From Armigeres subalbatus (Eukaryota > Arthropoda > Insecta > Diptera > Culicidae): a stretch of DNA of 64,000 nt. A program made the position numbers and the translations under genes. The DNA lies in contig NC_085141.1 in NCBI RefSeq assembly GCF_024139115.2, positions 165,808,908-165,872,907 of the forward strand, given 5' to 3'. The notes under the pieces were generated by a model. That model ran no database searches and was not told the origin of the DNA. It saw only the letters and a program-made list of their open reading frames with translations. Below, piece after piece: positions 54,311 through 64,000 of the stretch (position 1 is the stretch's first letter; every line of letters begins with the position of its first letter).

Positions 54311-54387
54311 CTGCCGCCGCAAGCGTAACTGTTCCATATTTTCTTCCATGCAAAATCAATATTGGACGATTATGCTTGCGACGGCAG
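54311..54387. mobile_element. Hairpin MITE, 77 bp (TA duplication)
   Basis: CTGCCGCCGCAAGCGTAACT with GTTCCATATT is answered by AATATTGGACGATTATGCTT with GCGACGGCAG; TA on both sides (54309-54310, 54388-54389). Confidence 0.75.
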
Positions 54388-54749
54388 TATAATCAAACTC
54401 ATATTACCTCCAAGAAATTTTGATTAATTATTAAGACGAAATGAATCCAATTTCATTTCTAGCAAATTCAAAGTTTGTCTATTTGTTAATGCATTAAAAC
54501 TATCAATTTCGAATTATCAAATATATATTTTCTTTCATTGATTCAATAATACTTCCAATATTGGCACCGTTACCCTAGCAGAGTGAACTCTGTGGCTTTG
54601 AAAAGAAATGCACACATACTAATTTGATAAATACTGTACGACTTCGGTTTACTCATACCATGTGTGTTCCGATAGTTTTGTGGTATGGCAAGCGCCTTCC
54701 ACCCCAGAGGTCAGAAGTTCGAATCTAGGTGTATTCAGTTGAGAACATT

Positions 54750-55065
54750 TTGCTATTTTTTTATAAAACAGTTTTTTGGCCATAACTCCAGATTGCGATG
54801 AGCTATTGATCTAATTTTCAATAGCAAACAATGGGACTGAATTCCGCGTCGTCTGCAACTTGTTGCGAGCAAATCGGACAATGGGAAGTTCAAAAAAGTG
54901 TGTCTACAAAATTTGTACACATACACACATACATACATACACACATACAGACATCACCTCAATTCGTCGAGCTGAGTCGATCGGCCTCCTATCAAAATTT
55001 TGTTTTTGAAGCAATATTATAGCCTTTACGTACACTTAGTGTACGAGAAAGGCAAAACAAGAGGA
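54750..55065 (-). repeat. Copy of the 31772-type dispersed repeat, inverted
   Basis: Minus strand carries GCCTTTCTCGTACACTAAGT, GACTCAGCTCGACGAATTGA, a TG-rich tract and one array unit (CGCAACAAGTTGCAGACGAC). The opposite end is not seen. Confidence 0.75.
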
Positions 55066-55270
55066 AGGTGTCGTATTCCGATCGACCAGCCGAATCGAAA
55101 ACGGATGGTACATCATACGCATCCGAAAAATAAGCACGTCATGCGCTCGCCGCAAAATTCGTCAGTAAACTGAAGGGAAGTGCAACCTTTGCTGCTTCTG
55201 CAACCAACCAGCGAACACGCACACAATAGACCTGTGCAGCGGTTCATTAAATTCACTCACCCGATGGATT

Positions 55271-55344
55271 TTGACATTTGAGCGGGTCGTCTTCTCGAAC
55301 AAAAGTTCATTTTGCGTTCATTATGCGACCCGCTCAAACGTCAT
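55271..55344. repeat. Short inverted repeat
   Basis: TTGACATTTGAGCGGGTCG is answered by CGACCCGCTCAAACGTCATA about 36 bp later, with GTTCATTATGCG repeats between and after. Probably a small MITE; ends not fixed. Confidence 0.55.
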
Positions 55345-55639
55345 AATTTCTTGGGGGAGTTCATTATGCGTTAGTCTATCATATGCTTAAACAAAACCGA
55401 CTTCTTCATTCATTGCTCGCTTCCATTCGTTATGAATACATCAATAGCATCTCACTGCATACAAGTAACGACCGGACAATATTCACACAATCAAACATAA
55501 ACGGATAGAAATGGTACCGAAGCTATAGGGTGCACCCGAATAATTAGGAAATGCATTGATATTTTCCATTGTATTGATATTCACCACAGAAGGGTGAATC
55601 TCTAAATAATCCACTTCCTTCTAAGAAACAAGGTTTTAA

Positions 55640-56292
55640 GACCGTCCTATCAAAACGCGGAAAAATAGAAGGAAGCTGGAGGCTTCAGATATTGCTTCTA
55701 ACTCTAACATTGAAAACAATTCTTCTGCTATCGAACTGAGTAATCATTTCGATTTGATTCATGACAAAAATAAGCAAATCGAATCTACCTCTAGTCTAAG
55801 AGATTCTATCCATGTGAAAAAGCAAAGGATTCCGCCAATTGTGGTATCTGTTGCCGAGTTTTCTGGCTTTCGGAATGAAATCTTGAGTAACCTTCAGGGG
55901 ATCAAGGTTTCATTTCAGATTGCCATGAAGGGTGACTGTCGCGTTTTGCCGGGATCCTTTGACGATCGCAATCGTATTCTTCAGTATTTAACTGAGAAGC
56001 GGCATAAATTCTTCACATAAGACGACAAAACTGAGCGATTGTTCAAAGTTGTTTAGTAAGGTCACTGGATTATATTAAAATTGAAATTTCTCAATTACTT
56101 GGATTCCCAGTCCATTTCCAGTCCAAGTAATTAAGATGAAAAGGAAATCTCGCTATGGTACTTCCCAGAGGGGTATTTGTCAAGAATTTTATAAAATTCA
56201 CTTCGACGGAAAATAACGTCGAATGAAACCAGTTGCACTCGAATCTGTCAAGTCCTTCTATATGAAACGCGTTGAACAAAAAATATATATAT
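55640..56292 (+). pseudogene. Jockey-type ORF1 (gag-like)
   Basis: Reads RIPPIVVSVAEFSGFRNEIL, LQGIKVSFQIAMKGDCRVLP and DRNRILQYLTEKRHKFFT, the PRE/C2HC-type region preceding the zinc knuckles in Jockey ORF1 proteins. A stop at 56018 and shifted frames follow (GIFVKNFIKFTSTE-like). Cut by the SINE at 56304. Confidence 0.82.
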
Positions 56293-56303
56293 GGGCTACA
56301 CAC

Positions 56304-56589
56304 TTCTTCTTCTTCTTCGTATTGGCATTACATCCCCACACTGGGACAGAGCCGCATCGCAGCTTAGTGTTCATTAAGCACTTCCACAGTTATTAACTGC
56401 GAGGTTTCTAAGCCATGTTACCATTTTTGCATTCGTATATCATGAGGCTAACACGATGATACTTATATGCCCAGGGAAGTAGAGACAATTTCCAATCCGA
56501 AAATTGCCTAGACCGGCACCGGGAATCGAACCAGCCACCCTCAGCATGGTCTTGCTTTGTAGCTGCGCGTCTTACCGCACGGCTAAGGA
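56304..56589 (-). mobile_element. Feilai-type SINE, full length
   Basis: Exact 11-bp duplication GGGCTACACAC (56293-56303, 56590-56600). On the minus strand: A-box-like TTAGCCGTGCGGTAAGACGC, B-box-like GGTTCGATTCCCGG, the Feilai body and an AAGAAGAAG tail. Inserted in the Jockey remnant; the same family as 10696-10968. Confidence 0.93.
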
Positions 56590-56599
56590 GGGCTACACA

Positions 56600-56945
56600 C
56601 ATACACACTTAAAGAGGGAAATAAAATTTTATTAACAAATGGCGAAAAAGCTCAAAAACTTGCTCAGCAGTTCGAGAGTGTCCATAATTTTAGTCTAGGT
56701 CTCACTAGTCCAATTGAGGATCAGGTTATGCGGAGGTTCGAAGACATTCTCAATCAAGAGAATGTTTTTAACCCTTCGTTGGGAACTAATTTGGATGAAG
56801 TGAGATCTATTACTAGAAAAATTAAAAATATGAAAGCCCCGGGTAATGATAATATTTTCTACATACTCATCAAAAAACTTCATGAGAGCCCTTTATCCTC
56901 TTTGGTTAATTTATTTAACAAATGTTTTAAATTGGTATAGAGGGA
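56600..56945 (+). pseudogene. Jockey-type RT, N-terminal part
   Basis: Reads GEKAQKLAQQFESVHNFSLG, VMRRFEDILNQENVFNP and IKNMKAPGNDNIFYILIKKL with LVNLFNKCFKLV before a stop. KAPG.D is the first RT landmark. The endonuclease that should precede it is missing. Confidence 0.85.
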
Positions 56946-57258
56946 GATCCCCCAGCGCTGGACACCTCCCCATACCGGACACTTCTAAAAACAACACATG
57001 CAGATACCCCTCCATCATCTCATGCAGTACAAAAGAAAGTTATTGAAAAGCCTTTTACCTGCATGGAATATCAGATCCTCATGTTGTTAACTTTGTACAA
57101 AATTTGAAATTGAACAAAAATGTCGAAAATTTTCATGTTTCGCCTTATTTTAGAAGGATTGAATCGACAATATTAAAATCAATCGATTGCATTCTGATTA
57201 TGTCGAGGCGATCAATATTAGTCATATATCATACAGCGATCATGATTTGTTAGATATA
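56946..57258. other. Unassigned insert, possible endonuclease trace
   Basis: The first 120 bp have CCAGCGCTGGACACCTCCCC and no known ends. From about 57120 broken frames read VENFHVSPYFRR and YSDHDLL, faintly like the end of a Jockey endonuclease, but out of order. Confidence 0.3.
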
Positions 57259-57526
57259 TCTTCTTCTTATATATAAAAATGAAATGGTCTGTGTTCGTAT
57301 CCGCATAACTCAAAAACGGCTGGATGGATTTTTTTCATGTCTTCAGCAGAAACATTCGTAATAGTTTCCGACGGGTTTATATGATATTTCCCAATGCGAA
57401 AATTACGAGTAAAGTTGAGCAAATCGTGAAAAACTAAAATTGTGATTCCTATGCGAACTTTGCATGGGCAGTTCGGAACGCGCATTCTCGCCTACTATGC
57501 AGGACAACGTCTGCCGGGTCAACTAG
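57259..57526 (+). mobile_element. Helitron-like non-autonomous element
   Basis: Starts TCTTCTTCTTATATATAAAA after an A and ends CGTCTGCCGGGTCAACTAG before a T. A 5' TC, a 3' CTAG and insertion between A and T without duplication are Helitron rules. A GC-rich stem just before the end is weak. No coding. Confidence 0.6.
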
Positions 57527-57540
57527 TAATGTATATATAT

Positions 57541-58292
57541 TAGGGTGGTTCAAAAAATCGATTTTGCTCCACAGTGCTCATCTGATTCTTTACCATGTTC
57601 TGAGTGTCCTCTGAAAATTTGAGCTCATTTGGATTAAAACTGATTTAGCACAAGCCGTTTCAAGTTTGCATGCAAATTAGTATGGGGAAATTTATTTTTT
57701 CATTATACTGTTAATGACGTTCCCCCATTACGCGCAGGTTAAAAGAAAACCTACATAGCTAAAAGGAATACTCAACAGCTTTCACCCAACGAAAATCGCA
57801 TGTTGATTAATCACCCCAATAATTAGTAATCGATTTTAAGACAGGTTGCGAATCTTTAGTCATGATCGTTAAACTTCTTTGAGGGCATCACTGAAATGTG
57901 CAGTGCAACATAGTAGCCTGAATTTTGTGTGCTATCTTTCGCGCTACGAGCAGCAATGTTGCCTGTTGATGAGTTAGCTCCAGAAAACTTCGGTATAGAT
58001 TAAATTCGATTACTAATTATTGGGGCGATTAATCATCATGCGATTTTCGTTGGGTGAAAGCTGTTGAGTATTCCTTTAGCTGTGTAGGTTTGCTTTTAAC
58101 CTGCGCTTAATGGGGAAGCGTCATTAACAGTATAATGAAAAATAAATTTCCCATACTAATTTGCATGCAAACTTGAAACGGCTTGTGCTAAATCAGTTTT
58201 AATCCAAATGAACTCAAATTTTCAGAAGACACTCACAGCATGAGAGAGAATCAGATGAGTACTGTAGAGAAAAATAGATTTTTTAAAACACA

Positions 58293-58295
<3 letters not shown>
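57541..58295. mobile_element. Long-TIR element inserted in a TA microsatellite
   Basis: Arms of about 280 bp: TAGGGTGGTTCAAAAAATCG..CTCATCTGATTC on the left and the inverse on the right, with CATACTAATTTGCATGCAAA and TTCATTATACTGTTAATGAC paired well inside. The loop spans about 57830-57990. TA repeats flank both sides. No transposase. Confidence 0.82.

Positions 58296-58296
<1 letters not shown>

Positions 58297-58372
<76 letters not shown>
58297..58372 (+). repeat. (TA)n microsatellite
   Basis: Pure TA repeats of about 35 units plus a few imperfect ones. Confidence 0.97.
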
Positions 58373-58376
<4 letters not shown>

Positions 58377-58660
58377 TATATAATGTATCCGGTAGCTGTC
58401 TCTCTGGTCATTCTTTGCACCTGTTTTGTTAAACTTACTTCAATTCAATTGTTTTTACTTGTTGAGGTATCAGAGAGCCACAGAAATAAGCGGAAACAAA
58501 AAAAATGAATGTGTCATTGAAAATGGAGGGAATTTTGAGTAGGATGTAAAAAAATGAGCTGTAAAATCAAATAAGCTCTACCAACACGCGATAATATCTA
58601 CAACTTGAAGCAGGTGAAAAATAAATGATGTCTTTACTCATGTAATAAGAACTTGGTCAT

Positions 58661-59299
58661 TAGAGTGATTCAAATTTTGACTTTGTCGCTCCCCTGTGCT
58701 TAAACGATTGTTTTTGCTATTTTAATAGTCCTCCCAAATTTTTAGCGGATTTGGATGTAATTTGATTGTGCACGTGCCATTTGAAGGTTATATGAAAATT
58801 ACTATGAGAATTGCCACTTATGTAAAGGATCGTTTCGTGAAGCAGCCCGGAATCTATTTGAATAGATTTAACGCATCGCTATCATAGAATAGATCCCTAG
58901 CTGAAAGTCAGTTGTTGTTGCGTCAGAAAATAAAAATGCTCATTATTGATATTGATGTTATTCTTTTACGTGTTAAATTGAATTTCCCACGATTCAGTAT
59001 TTCCCTAATAACTTTTGTAGCCAGCATCAAATCGTTTAGCAACAACGACGATATTTTCTTTTGTTAAATTTCCCATATTGCTAACGTATTCATACATTTT
59101 TAGAGCTCAATGGGCAATGATGGGGAACGGCTTTTCGCAAAAGTTGCTGTTTTCATAGTAATTTTCATACAAGCTTCAAATTGCTTGTGCTCAGTCAAAT
59201 AACATCCAAATTAGCTAAAAATTTAGTACGATTATTAAAATAGCAAATGCCATCGTTTAAGCATAGGGGAGCAAAAAAGTCAAAATTTGAATCACTCTG
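58661..59299. mobile_element. hAT-like long-TIR element, 639 bp (8-bp duplication)
   Basis: Starts TAGAGTGATTCAAATTTTGA and ends in the inverse (TTGAATCACTCTG). Exact 8-bp duplication TTGGTCAT at 58653-58660 and 59300-59307. Arms are about 180 bp. Noncoding. The 58373-58652 and 59308-59485 flanks have no recognised feature. Confidence 0.88.
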
Positions 59300-59485
59300 T
59301 TGGTCATATTTAAACATGATGCAATAGTGTCCGATTCATCATCAAAATACATCGTCGAAAAACGAGCTCGAATGATTAAATATAGTTTGTATGAATCATT
59401 AATGATCGTATTTTGTGTATATGGTATACAAGTAAACATAATCTGGATAATTAGGAACTACTTCGTTATGGTTTATGTGTCCGCC

Positions 59486-59988
59486 ACTACTTCCCAAATG
59501 AATGGAAAAACGCCAAAGTTGTTCCAACTTTGAAGCTGGGCAAAAATCCAGCTAAGGCTTCTAGTTATCGCCCAATCAGTTTGCTTTCTTCAATAAGCAA
59601 ACTGTTTGAAAAGATTATTTTAAATAGAATGATGGTTCATATTAATGACAATTCTATGTTTGTTGATGAGCAATTTGGTTTTCGCGATGGGAATTCAACC
59701 ACTCATCAGTTATTACGAGTTACGAATTTAATTCCACTCTACAAATCTTAAGGATATTCGACAGGAATTGCTCTTCTTGATATACTGATAGCATTTGACA
59801 GAGTTTGGCATATAAGTTTGATTGTAAAATTGATGAATTTTAATTTTCCTTTGTACATTATTAAACTGATCCAAATTTATTTATAAGGGAAACTATCAGA
59901 ATTCGAAATCTGATAGATTACCTGTAAGAGCTGGTGTTCCCCAAGACAGCATACTGGGGTCCATATTGTATAACATTTTTACTTCTGA
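59486..59988 (+). pseudogene. Jockey-type RT, middle part
   Basis: Reads LGKNPAKASSYRPISLLSSI, SKLFEKIILNRMM, DEQFGFRDGNSTTHQLLRVT, then after a stop TGIALLDILIAFDRVWH (decayed palm Asp motif), and a GVPQDSILGSIL-like string ending at the Ser-Asp codons near 59985. This is RT motifs 2-4, directly continuing the piece at 56600. Confidence 0.87.
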
Positions 59989-59989
59989 C

Positions 59990-62870
59990 TGTAGCATTCA
60001 GTAATTTTGTATATAGTTTGTAAATAGAATTTGTAAATAAATCATATTGTAAGTATACAAATCTTTCAATCGCCAATAAACTTAGATATAAGTTTCCCTT
60101 GACATAGGCAAGCGAGCATTAACCAAACAGCCAAGCTCTCCCAAGGTCGAGGCAATTTGTTTTCTGGATAAGGTGGGAAAGGGATAGCAGCGCGACTATC
60201 TTGTCAAGATATCAATCGTGCCGATAAAGTCACGATTGTACATAAAGGGGTCGGGAAATGACGTCCTTCCGGTTGTGTCCGAGTCCCGCTTTCCTTAATC
60301 TGAGGATTCACAGACACGATCATTTCGTCCGTGATTCTCCAAGGAGTTGGAAGTACGCGTTTGTTGTTAGTGTTTCGTTTGTTACAAGTATGAATATTTC
60401 AAGTGGCGTTAAATATACCTAGTTAATTTAACAAATTATTTTGTTCGTTTCGTAGTTACTGTAGCCAAGTAAAGTGTGCGTGTAATTTGTGTGCGGTTGT
60501 GACCATAAAAAGCTAGACCAAAAGGTAAAATGTGCGTGCTCTAAGTGTGTTGAATTATGCCTGTGCTCACCATGTGTCCGTCTAGCCAGATTGGCTTTAA
60601 TTTCCCATACGCAGCGAATTCCGCGCATCCAAGCGCGCACTTCATTCCCTACGGACGGAATTTTCCTGGCATTCGCCAACCGGCTAGAAGCGGACGATCC
60701 GTCATCATATCGGTCCGAGGAGGCCGGGGACCTCTAAGTGGACGGAGTCCACCAGCCGGTCGTCAAGCTACCGGCCATAGCAATTCATCGACACGCTTCA
60801 TTGACCTCGCCCAACGGTCATCGACAGTAAGTCCCATCGAACGGTGAGTCAAGCCTTTTTTTGTACGGAGTGCGGCGTCCAAGGAGGGCGCCGCGGAGGA
60901 ATTTGTTGTCCAGTCGTAGACTGAAGGATGTGCCGCTAAAGCCATCGCGCTGTTTTTCTTTGTCGCGAATTGAAAACCCACCGACAATCACGCCATCACG
61001 GACCCGTGAACACGCTTGCGTGAGCCTTTTTTGCCTCCACCGAAAGTTACGTTGTGTAACGGGAGCGCAGTCCCGCCAAGAGCGGGAATATGTAGTGGTG
61101 ACGTCATCGACCAGTATGAGCCACTTTGACTGTTATTGCAATACGAGCTGTTACCCGGAGCGCAGATCATTAAGGAGATGCGCTTCAATAAATCGTGACG
61201 TCACGTTAGAAGGTTAGAGCACAGAGCACAAACGATTATAGATAGGAGATGGGAAAAAACCGCACACAGCTGGGAATAGTTTATGAACGAACACCAACAC
61301 AAATAGAAACATATGCGACTGTCCCCCAATAAATATGTAGTAATAGAAGTAAGGAAATAAATGTTCATTAATGTTTTCCATGTCGCTTAATAAACAGTCT
61401 TTCCCTAGCAAATTTGTTAATTAATTGTAGGGTAAGTCACTACTTGGGCCTATGGACCCGGTTCCCGGCTCACTTCACAGAAAACTAATGATTTAAACTG
61501 TTTGGAAGTCGTAGGTTTATGGTTGATAATTTTTAAAAAGTCTCCCATTTATTTTTCACAATACTCAATATTTTTCTATCACTTGTTTTACTCCTAATTG
61601 ATTCAATTGTAGAAAATGAAAATGAAGAATTCAAAATTTCACTCTCCGATGCCACACCACTGAGCCGAAGTGATTCTTTCCACTTTTACAAAACGGTATT
61701 ATCGAATAAACACCTACCTGAAAATCGTCACAGTGCTCGATACAACCGTTGCATGAAGCTGTTAATCACCACACCATAATTCTAAACACCCGCACTTCAA
61801 TTATTCTTATTTATTCGTTTCACTAGAACTTATTTAAACATACTAGAATACATTTTGAAATGTATTCACAAACCGAACAAAAATTCACCTCGGCCCAAGA
61901 ACTTCTAGCCGCACCGTGCTGCCAAAAGGCCAGGATTATAAAAATTATCCTTCATCGTTAATAGGAAAATTGTCTAATATGTTGACGTTAACATGTTATT
62001 TATAGTTCTCTCGATTTTAAAAGGTGAAATAAATATTGTTTTAAAGTATTTGGAAGAAATTTGGATGAGTTTATATATCTTCTCAACCAAATAAAAATGA
62101 TTATGAATAATACCATCTGGCATCTTGTTGTCGTGGAACGTGCATATTTTTGTTTACATCGCATTTTCTACCGTCCCGAGAGAGAATGAGAGTAAAATGT
62201 TGAGAGATTGAGTGAAATTTTGCTTAGGCCGGGAACTGGTTTTTTGTATGCCGGATTGGGAATCGCTATGACTGAAATGAGTGCTGCACCTCGTTCATTT
62301 AAATCAAATAAAAGCTTCTTTGAACGATATTTAGCACGAATAGCTATTTTTTAAGCAGAAGTGAACCCCAATGCAGTATTATACAGCCTACAAATTTCAG
62401 AAAAAGTTGCTTCCTGTCATAAATATCAATTAAATAATGCAGTCGTACGCATGTTAGGCCGGGAATGGGGTAAGAAACCCTATTTTTCGTCACAACGCGT
62501 CATCATAGTTGCGAGTCCCGTCCTCTGTGTTTCTTTGCGAGTTTGACTGGGTATGTTGTATGCTTCCAATTCGTTGTAGGAGAGCAGGCGAGCGGAGAGA
62601 GTCTGCCGATGATGATAGGCGCACTCACGCTTAGAGTGTATTAGGTGTGGTGGGCTCTCACCGTCTCTCTGAGTGGCTTCGTGGCTGTAAAGCATGCTGC
62701 GATAATTAGGGTGATACCGTTTGGCAAGAATTAGCTCGTAGCCAGTTGGAACGATCCGTAAATCCTATCTGGAAAATTAATGGACTCGCCCTTTGGGAGT
62801 CTCATCCGGGCAATTTAACTTGGGCTTAAGCCACGCGCTTTTATGAGCCGATCGCTCCGTGACGGCTACA
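59990..62870. mobile_element. LTR-like insertion (TGTAGC..GCTACA), possibly a solo LTR
   Basis: The Jockey RT breaks at TTACTTCTGAC and resumes at GATTTACCACCAGG. The insert starts TGTAGCATTCAGTAATTTTG and ends GTGACGGCTACA, so its termini are inverse (TGTAGC/GCTACA) as in LTRs. Without the nested transposon (61430-62480) it is about 1.8 kb. It has a GC-rich core (60480-61200) and AATAAA-type signals near 61330. Target duplication is unclear, so two separate insertions are possible. The open frames in the core have no domain. Confidence 0.45.
61430..62480 (-). mobile_element. 1.05-kb non-autonomous element, TA duplication, copy 2
   Basis: Inverted copy of 51350-52403, alike over its whole length. 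TA at 61428-61429 and 62481-62482. Lengths are 1,051 and 1,054 bp, so both are complete. Nested in the LTR-like insertion. Confidence 0.87.
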
Positions 62871-63130
62871 AAATGATTTACCACCAGGGTGTCAACAATA
62901 TTTGTTTGCAGATGACACGGGCCTCTCAGCCAAAGGGCGAAGCCTTCGTGTCATTTGTAGTAGATTGCAAAAAAGTTTGGATATTTTCTCCACTTATTTG
63001 CGAAAATGGAAAATTTCCCCGAATGCTTCCAAAACTCAGCTTATAATTTTCCCACATAAGCCGAGAGCTTCTTATTTGAAACCTTTTTGCAGACATATTG
63101 TCACTTTGAATGGGGTTCCAATTCTCGCGT
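62871..63130 (+). pseudogene. Jockey-type RT, FADD region
   Basis: Reads LPPGCQQYLFADDTGLSA-like sequence across a frame change, then KGRSLRVICSRLQKSLDIFS, YLRKWKISPNASKTQLIIFP and HIVTLNGVPI. It contains the catalytic Asp-Asp. It ends where the hairpin at 63121 begins and continues at 63621 with SSEAKYLGLLLD-like codons. Confidence 0.87.
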
Positions 63131-63381
63131 GATTTTTGAAAACGTCGTAAGTCCAAATGAGAGACTCTCTTTCATTACGCTCTCTTTTGCTAATATCTAG
63201 GCTAGTTTAAAATTTGTTGCAATATTTTCACCTCAGCACACTAGACAAAACTATTTTCTTCAGATCGGTGCAGGAAAATCCAATGTAAACGTTAGTATGG
63301 CTTTGTAATAATCGAAAGAGAAAGTAAACAAAGAGAGCCTCTCTTTTGGACTTACGACGTTTTCAAAAATCACGCGAGAAT
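63121..63381. repeat. Inverted-repeat insertion 1
   Basis: ATTCTCGCGTGATTTTTGAA with AACGTCGTAAGTCCAAA (63121-63168) is answered exactly or nearly so by 63334-63381. Contains no frame of note. Confidence 0.85.
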
Positions 63382-63382
63382 T

Positions 63383-63617
63383 CAAGACAAAATTTTCAAT
63401 ACGACTTAATATCTGCTTTTGTAAACAAAGATTCGAACGTCGATTTAACGAATCTGATAGCACTCCCACGCAAACCAACACTATCAATAGGTATGAGAAG
63501 GTTCCGGCTACCTGTTGATGGTGTTGGTTTGCGTCGAAGTGCCATCAGCTTCGTCAAATCGACGTTGAAATCTTTGTTTACAAAAGCAGATTAAGTCATT
63601 TTGAAAATTTTGTCTTG
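63383..63617. repeat. Inverted-repeat insertion 2
   Basis: TCAAGACAAAATTTTCAATA, CTGCTTTTGTAAACAAAGAT and CCACGCAAACCAACAC on the left are answered inverted on the right (to 63617). Related single-arm sequence lies in both duplicated blocks (49610-49690, 52455-52555). Confidence 0.85.
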
Positions 63618-63687
63618 AATTAATTCGTCTAGCGAAGCTAAATATTTAGGACTTCTTCTAGATCATGAAGGACTTCAAGCAGAATGT

Positions 63688-63689
<2 letters not shown>

Positions 63690-63738
<49 letters not shown>
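63690..63738 (+). repeat. (TA)n microsatellite
   Basis: About 24 TA units, at the right edge of the Jockey remnant. Confidence 0.97.
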
Positions 63739-63743
<5 letters not shown>

Positions 63744-64000
63744 GGTGGCTCAAATTAGTATGGGAAAAACTTTTTTTCAATTTTTTGATGGGCCGCCCTC
63801 TTATTCGGCTCTATTTGATGCCCTGATGCTCTGGACAAAATTTCAGCCAAATCGGTCAACGTTTGGGCGGTGCTAAACTCGTTGGAAGTTTATATGGAAA
63901 AATGTATGCAGAAACATCCAAAAACAGTGATTTGCAGTTGGACGTCACAATTTACGATGAATAACTATGATACTCATTGAGATCTTGAAAAATTTAATAC
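63739..64000 (+). mobile_element. TAGGGTGGCTC-type MITE, cut by the window end
   Basis: Starts TAGGGTGGCTCAAATTAGTA directly after (TA)n, the same placement as 57541, and continues with GGACAAAATTTCAGCCAAAT. Its other end is outside the window. Confidence 0.55.

Larger units (their letters stand above)
55620..63690 (+). mobile_element. Jockey-clade retrotransposon dismembered by nested insertions
   Basis: Pieces of one element type appear in order on the plus strand: ORF1 (55640-56292), RT start (56600-56945), RT middle (59486-59988), RT FADD region (62871-63130) and the following segment (63621-63690). Between them lie a Feilai SINE, a Helitron-like element, two long-TIR elements, an LTR-like element with its own nested transposon and two hairpins. 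About 1.9 kb of Jockey sequence is spread over 8 kb. Most of ORF1's 3' part and the endonuclease are missing. Confidence 0.78.

Noticed and set aside
60489..61217. Overlapping 80-118 codon frames in a GC-rich core
   Set aside because: They overlap in several frames without domains and lie within the LTR-like insertion.
36284..64000. A third Hs6st exon
   Set aside because: No stretch resembling the conserved catalytic continuation was found by eye; a short or diverged exon could be missed, and a translated search with a mosquito Hs6st protein would settle it.

Overview
The window is nuclear DNA of a mosquito, most likely Aedes. It is AT-rich and packed with interspersed elements, including tRNA-derived Feilai-type SINEs (a family described from Aedes), Jockey-, R1- and RTE-type non-LTR retrotransposons, a Penelope-like element and many short inverted-repeat transposons. 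No bacterial, organellar or viral gene organisation is seen. Family names rest on recognition, not on a database search.

The one host gene recognised with confidence is a heparan sulfate 6-O-sulfotransferase (Hs6st-like). Exon 1 (18044-18247, start codon plus membrane anchor) and exon 2 (36038-36283, with the PAPS-binding LHIQKTGGTSFGKH segment) are joined in phase 0 by a 17.8-kb intron. Exon 2 ends at a good donor and no later exon is recognised before 64000, so most of the window would be intron 1 and the start of a second giant intron. A weak second gene candidate is a TATA box followed by a short signal-peptide-like exon at 46951-47190.

Layout: 1-7000, small DNA transposons and a perfect-looking 164-bp-arm hairpin; 7003-9808, the 3' half of an R1 element on the minus strand; 10347-15703, a Jockey remnant carrying a Feilai SINE, then an RTE remnant carrying a 99-bp-monomer element; 16738-18247, the Hs6st 5' region; 19276-21393, a self-inverted Penelope-like element; 22390-29571, the 5' half of an R1 element on the plus strand with several nested insertions; 29637-35197, an RTE fragment, minisatellite, (TG)n, a 167-bp tandem array and a foldback; 38190-44340, two RTE elements tail to tail; 48800-53830, a duplicated block with different insertions in each copy; 55620-63690, one Jockey element split by a SINE, Helitron-like, hAT-like and LTR-like insertions.

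Most insertion calls rest on visible target-site duplications, which also give their relative order. The most unusual structures are two retroposon insertions headed by 99-bp tandem monomers, a Penelope terminal repeat whose hairpin varies by compensating changes, the long-arm hairpin at 2237-2624, and the near-complementarity of the two R1 halves, which may mark an inversion or an assembly flip.
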